Shown piece by piece: positions 58,738 through 64,000 of a stretch of DNA of 64,000 nt. Positions within the stretch are counted from its first letter, which is position 1. Each line of letters opens with the position of its first letter. Origin of the DNA: Chelonoidis abingdonii (Eukaryota; Chordata; Testudines; Testudinidae). The position numbers and the translations under genes were made by a program. The notes beneath the pieces are model-generated. The model ran no database searches. It had not been told where the DNA came from and saw only the letters and a program-made list of their open reading frames with translations. Where the stretch lies: contig NC_133778.1 in the NCBI RefSeq assembly GCF_003597395.2, positions 24,799,946-24,863,945 on the forward strand, read 5' to 3'.

Positions 58738-61700
58738 CTTCGCTCTTTACTAATGGGCAGAGCTGTCTGGGCACTGATGGAGTCCATGCTGCATCTTTTT
58801 TAATGGGCATGCAGTGGCTGTACTTCTTCAGAGCTGTGAGACGTCCTGGGGCACAGGGACTCCTGGAGCTCTGGCTGCAGAGGTGCAGCTTTGCACATCC
58901 CCAATGTAGAGCTGTGGTTTAATGCCACAGTATAGCCCTGTATGTGCATATCTAGTAATAGTTACATGTTGATCCAAATTTTGGCTGCAAAGGACTCTGA
59001 GAAAGGGCAAGATGCTGAAATGTTAGTCATCAACAAATCTCTCTTAGGGACTGGAAAATGAAATCTATAACATGATTATTTAAAGAAAATCTTTCTTTTA
59101 TTCACTGAAGTGTGCCTGGAGACTATTAGCAATCACCCCTTGAACTGGTGTCAGTCTGAGACTGTACCTGAATGTCTGCACCTTGAATTCAAATGACGTT
59201 AGTTAAAAGTATCACAATATTTTGCAATGGGTTTCACTGCATATGCTGACTAGTATTCTGTTTGGTTGGCAACAGTAGTTGACCAGCATTATCAATACAG
59301 ACTCAAATGTGTGCATCCCTAACTGGACATAAAAACAGGAGTGGTTCAAATATTTCCTCTTAACTACTTGCGTCCAGAAGGGAAAAATATGCAATTGATT
59401 AAATAACTGTGCAAGGTTAGGGAATAAAAAAGATGGTTAATTTGTTAACCTGATTTATAATGAATCAACAAGCTTGAAAGAAATTTCAGGCTAGAAGCAA
59501 AAGGAGTTGCTAATGCAACTTGCTTCCCCTGAATTAAAGTATTGTGAAGATCTGAAAGATGAAATAGATATCCTCATTCTTGGAATTGAATAAATTGGAG
59601 TCAATAGACACTCCGCTCCAGAGCTCACCAATCAGCAGCTTTATCAAAGCAGCCAGTTTGATAAACAAGCAATCTATGAGGAGTTAAAATGGATTAAGCA
59701 AGTGAACCTGCCGGAAGCTATGCTTTCTTGTTTAGTGGTCAAAATTACAGTGCCTTAAGCTTTTTAGCTTCAAGCTCCTTTCAAACCACTGCAGAGAGCA
59801 CAACAGGCATTAACCAGTCTGCCATTTCAAAGGACACTGATCAATTCATAGATGCTATTTTGAAGAAAATTAATCTATACATCCATTTTGCTGAAGGAAC
59901 ACAGCATCTGCAGCGAGCTACAGTGCAATACACTGGATTCCCATTGCCCTAAAGTGCTTGCAGGGTGCCTGTGCCCCACCCCATCTGAAAATGTGGCAAC
60001 CTGCAGGAAAAATAAATTCTTTCTGTCCTCAAAGCCTATGATCCGAGGTTTGAGGCTCATAAGCCTCTTGTGGAGTTCACAGGTTTGACTGGCACTCCTC
60101 TGGCTATGTGTTAGGCCAAATGAACAGATTCCTCAACAAAGAACCCAGGGATATGAAATTGGTGCAAAGGATCCCCCATCCTCTTGCAGAGCAAGATGGC
60201 TCTTCTTCCCAGTGGGTAAAGTGTTAAGCTTTAAGGTTTTGAGTTAAGCTAAATTGATATATGGCAGACTTAACTGAATTAAAAGTGTGCACAGGGGTTT
60301 TGCACTAGTTTAACTATAGCAGTTATCAACCTGATCGAAAGTTATAGCAGGGCAACTTTGAATGCAGATAAGGCATTAGATTAAAAATAAGCAGAAAAGT
60401 GTCTGAAACTTATACATCATAAAGAAACATAAGAAAGGGCATAATGGCATCTTTTTTTCCCTTTTCATGTCAATGTTAAGGTCAAAAGATAGCTCAAAAA
60501 CCCTGTATAGATGTAACCATCAAGAAGAATAAATCAAGCCGTTAAGCTGGGCAGAATCTGCTGTGTGTGATGGAGCTGGTCGTATGGAGCTGAGGGTGCT
60601 CAGTACCTCATGGATGCGCTCAGCACTTTACAGGAAAGCACCCAGCCCAAAATCTTCCAAGCTTGAAAGCACCGGAAAACTCAGAACCACAGATCATTGA
60701 TGAGTGAGAGCAAACAAGAAGAAGAAGCGGTGAGGTCATAGCAAAATCAGCATGATAAGCCCAAAACCAGATCCAAGGGACATAATGGGAGGTTTGCCTA
60801 GTACGGGCAATAGGATTGTATCCTGAAGGCATGCTGGATCACAGTCCAGGTGGAAATCCCTTCACCCACCATTTACATCAACTATATCCTCCCTCCTTCC
60901 CCTCCCCCCCTCGACACAGGAAGAAGTAAGAGTGGCATTCCACATGGACCATGGCTCTGTTTATCAGAACAATGTTACAGTGCAGCATGAGTCTCATAGC
61001 ATGGTCTGTGTTTATCAGTGACAGCAGAAACAAGATAGGTGAATCCAGATTTTCTGAACAGTGGCAAGCTAGGTTTTCAATCAGTTTAGCATTTATCATA
61101 GTGAACAGATTGCCTGTGAGAAAATGTGATTATCAGACAATGTGGTTCACCTGCCTGCATAAATCTTGCAGGTGGGATATGAGTCAAAATGACAGAACAA
61201 GAGTAGAAGAATACTTTGTAGGTATGTTACTTGCCTTCTACATGCCTGTAAGGTGCCTAGCACAATTCAGACATTATATACATAAATTAATTGTAAAAGC
61301 AGGCATAATAATAATACAGTTTAACAAGAATAATTAGACACAGTAATTACTGAGTTATTGTTAGCCCAAGACTCATGGTCCCACGTGTAAAGGCACACTC
61401 TGCTTTTTGCTTTTGAAGGGGTTGCGACTTTCCTAATACTGATTTAGCAGTCTCACTTGCTCGCTCGCCCTGTGTTTAAAGACAACACCTTGGAACGTGG
61501 TGATATGTTGTTTGGACATCATAATGTGGTGAGTTGTTTCACTTCATTTTCAAAGAGGCCCATCTTTCCTCTCAGCTATATCCAGATGCTGATGAATACA
61601 GTACAATAAGGCTGCGTGCATGCATATGAATTGAAGCTTAAAGCCACCTGACCACACCCTCTCCCTCCCAATCTGCTTTGAGCATTCCTTGGACTCGGCC

Positions 61701-61934
61701 CAGAATCTGGGCCCATTAGTTTAAATGAGCAAATAGAATGAATGTAAAACTCAAATCACTGATTAGTGCACAAGGTTCTCTTGTGCTGCAGTAACATTTA
61801 GCACTTACTTTTGAGAATACATCTTAAGTAATGAATATGCATATCCTGTGTCCTGTGTTTGCTGTGTTTGTTGTACTGTAATGTAATATTCTGAAATTAG
61901 GATGAAATTACTTCTCATTTCTAAGGTCTATCCA
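58738..61934. other. Unique DNA
   Basis: No gene, LTR or SINE recognised. Around 60565-60625 'ggagctgagggtgctcagtacctc' may be half of a small MITE. Confidence 0.4.
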
Positions 61935-62031
61935 AGGATTCGTACAAACTAATAATTAAACCATGTAATACCTCCCTGAAGAAGGGAAATGTTATTATCC
62001 CCATTTGACAGATGGGGGAACTGAGGCACAG
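61935..62031 (-). repeat. MIR-type SINE, antisense, left piece
   Basis: 'tgttattatccccatttgacagatgggggaactgaggcacag' is the reversed MIR core. It stops at 62031 and resumes at 62280. Confidence 0.8.
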
Positions 62032-62279
62032 GGCTTGATTTTTTATATCACCTTTGGAGTTAACATATTTTTGGCTTGTTCAGAGGCCACCTGCCTGGCT
62101 CCCTGTGGGCTCTGGAAGCAGAGAATAGCCCTAGTTCAGAGCTATCAGGCCATGCTCATGACAGACCCTCTGAACTGATCTGCTTTTTACATTGGAGGGT
62201 GGGATCAGAGCCAGTGTAGAGGTCTTGTGCCTGCTCAGAGGATATCCCCAGAAGGCTACTTGAGAGCCCTTTGAGTTGC
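62032..62279. mobile_element. Unidentified 248-bp insert inside MIR
   Basis: It interrupts the MIR core exactly between 'ggcacag' and 'agggattaagtgacttgccc'. A 3-bp cag (62029-62031 and 62280-62282) could be a target duplication. Its ends (ggcttgatttttta... / ...ttgagttgc) are not obvious inverted repeats, and no family is recognised. Confidence 0.5.
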
Positions 62280-62370
62280 CAGAGGGATTAAGTGACTTGC
62301 CCAAGAATACAGGGCAAGAGCTGGGTATAAATATGAGACCTCCTGACTCCAATTCCTATGGCTGAAGCCC
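62280..62370 (-). repeat. MIR-type SINE, antisense, right piece
   Basis: 'gggattaagtgacttgcccaagaatacagggcaagagctgggtataaa' and 'cctcctgactcc' are the reversed MIR head. Confidence 0.8.
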
Positions 62371-63544
62371 AAGCCCATCCCATCTCTCCAAAAAGCTTGC
62401 ATACAGGGTAAATCTGGTGAACTAAGTGACCAGCACCAGACAATCCTGACAAATAAACAACAACAAAAAATCATTTTGGATCTTTTCCAAGCAAACTATT
62501 TGTTTTCTACAATCCTTGAGCGAGGCAGGGCTCTCAGTGAGACTCAGTCAGTATCACAGCAGCCAGGTCCATTTCGCAGTGCTGCAGTCAGTCTCCTAAT
62601 TGTCTGAAAGAAACACATGCTCACGCGACACATCACCACACAGAAAACAAAACAGTTTTAACAGACTGCAATAATCCATGAGCTTGGATCTGTCCAGACG
62701 CTCACAGGAGACAATTACTTCGACATTCTGAGTAGTGGCAAAATGGAAAGTATTAAACAGAAAGAGAGACTGTGCAGAATTATGCTGGCATTCCTGGCCT
62801 ATTTGACAGACTGATCAAAGCTCCACTGGTTGGCTCTCTGAGTCTTTCTCTATCGATAGTGCTTAGTAAATAAAATATATTATAGATTTTTGGAGGGAAA
62901 AATAAGAAATATAGGCCAGAAATTATATAAAGCCTGTGATTATAGATGGAGTAGACATTCTCTGGTTTAGATTTGTGACTTGTGGTACAGGTAAACAGCA
63001 GAGAGACCTTGTTTTTAATAATACATGCTCTGCGTTTATCCCACAGCAGGTAGCTGTCTTTTATAACTGATGTCTGGAGTAATGCTGATTGACGCTGTTC
63101 TCCAATCATTTCCCAAACTTTCGTCTTTAATGAGGTGAGCTGCACCACAGCAGTTTATTTACCTGCTGGCAACCCTTTTTTTAAAAGGGTCACTGCTCTT
63201 AATTATAGTGGCACCTGCTTATTGCTTTGCTATTAGGTCTGTCAAGGTTTCTATTATAAACCCACTTTTAGGTCTTTATTCTGTAATACCTTTCAAGTTC
63301 ACTGTGGCCTGAAGCTTGGCATACGAGGTCTTGGAACTGTTTGTATATAAACAGGGATTTAAAGAACCACAGCTCCCTCTCCATTGCCAACAACACAGAG
63401 AGATCCACCTCCTTTCTTCTGGCGTGGGTGAGTGCTTAGGGGTCCTCAAACCTCCCTAGCTGCTGAGGGGAGAAACTCCCCACGGAGGGATGCCTGAAGT
63501 GGGAGCAGTGGGGTAGGAAAGGAAGACTGGTTTTGTGAGTGAGC
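62371..63544. other. Unique DNA
   Basis: No repeat or exon recognised. It has even, complex composition without decayed repeats. Conserved non-coding sequence is possible but untested. Confidence 0.35.
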
Positions 63545-63815
63545 TCTTGGCCCAAAAGATCCGCGTTCAGGTCCTGGTTCTGATACAGATCTCCTGGGTG
63601 ATGTTGGGCAAGTCCTTGATCTCTCTTTTCCAACACAGAATAAAAAGCTGGATACTAATACTTCTTTTCTCCTGGCCGTGGTCCGTTTTGTCTATTTGGA
63701 CTGTAAGCTGGCTGATGCAGGAACTGTCTCTCACCAGGTGTTTGTACAGTGCCTTGCACAGTGCTGCCCCCATCTGAGTAGTCGCCTCTAATATAATGCA
63801 ATAGAAAGAATAAAA
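63545..63815 (+). mobile_element. MIR-type SINE with L2-type tail
   Basis: The head/core 'gatccgcgttcaggtcctggttctg...gtgatgttgggcaagtccttgatctctc' is followed by 'tttgtctatttggactgtaagctg', 'gcaggaactgtctctcaccaggtgtttgtacagtgcc' and an A/T-rich end. This is the sense version of 9616-9885. Confidence 0.8.
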
Positions 63816-64000
63816 TGATGATAATACAGGAGAAGCCCATGCCCTGTTGGGGAGTTTCAGGAACTCTCAGCCTTTTCAGCAGCGAGTTGGGCAGTAGCAA
63901 CACATGACAGGAGAAGAAGAGATGTCCCGGCTAGAAGTCCTTCTATACATCCTCATGGAGACAGAATGAGCTGGGTCCCACTGGCTTCCCCCCAAAGGGA

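Noticed and set aside
1..64000. CRISPR arrays, bacterial operons, phage or plasmid signals
   Set aside because: None is present. Repeat content, low coding density and SINE/LINE families are those of vertebrate nuclear DNA.

Overview
The window is vertebrate nuclear DNA with no recognisable protein-coding exon. It is most probably from a hidden-necked (cryptodiran) turtle. The strongest indicator is a tRNA-derived SINE at 15010-15169 with an A box, a B box and a CR1-type 3' end, which matches the turtle 'Cry' SINE design. Supporting evidence is the mix of other repeats: CR1, L2-type LINE/MIR-type SINE relics, an RTE-like LINE, Penelope-like elements, many short hAT elements with 8-bp target duplications, and several LTR families. 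I judge the species group from repeat content only.

Layout. 1-9 kb: a pyrimidine-rich minisatellite, two hAT MITEs (1806-2125, 4402-4578), a solo LTR with a perfect 5-bp target duplication (4843-5641), a MIR-type SINE and long A+T-rich unique DNA. 9-19 kb: reverse SINE, LTR candidate 10069-10743, hAT 12740-13314, the Cry SINE, and a MITE-in-MITE nest at 16014-16438. 18.8-24.3 kb: solo LTR 18877-19732 carrying a 43-bp direct repeat at both of its ends, the decayed C-terminal part of an RTE-like LINE, a GC-rich hAT with a perfect hairpin, a foldback hAT, and a Penelope tail with a decayed hammerhead-like core. 24-38 kb: mostly unique DNA with short palindromic MITEs. 38.6-41 kb: hAT MITE, then a Penelope-like element whose reverse transcriptase is split into two head-to-head pieces, flanked by a MIR. 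41-48 kb: mostly unique DNA. 48.9-50.8 kb: antisense CR1 split by a 1.24-kb LTR containing a minisatellite. 52.6-53.5 kb: L2-type LINE split by a palindromic hAT. 54.8-58.7 kb: two more hATs and a solo LTR with a perfect target duplication. 59-64 kb: unique DNA plus two MIR/L2-type relics, one of them split by an unidentified 248-bp insert.

Nothing here forms an operon or a working gene set. The elements are all non-autonomous or broken, and they record layers of insertion: ancient MIR/L2/CR1 relics are the targets, and hAT MITEs, LTRs and a Penelope element are the younger intruders. The stretch is best read as an intergenic region or a long intron. Repeat family names come from recognising sequence patterns and were not checked against a database. 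Target duplications and terminal repeats were read directly from the sequence.
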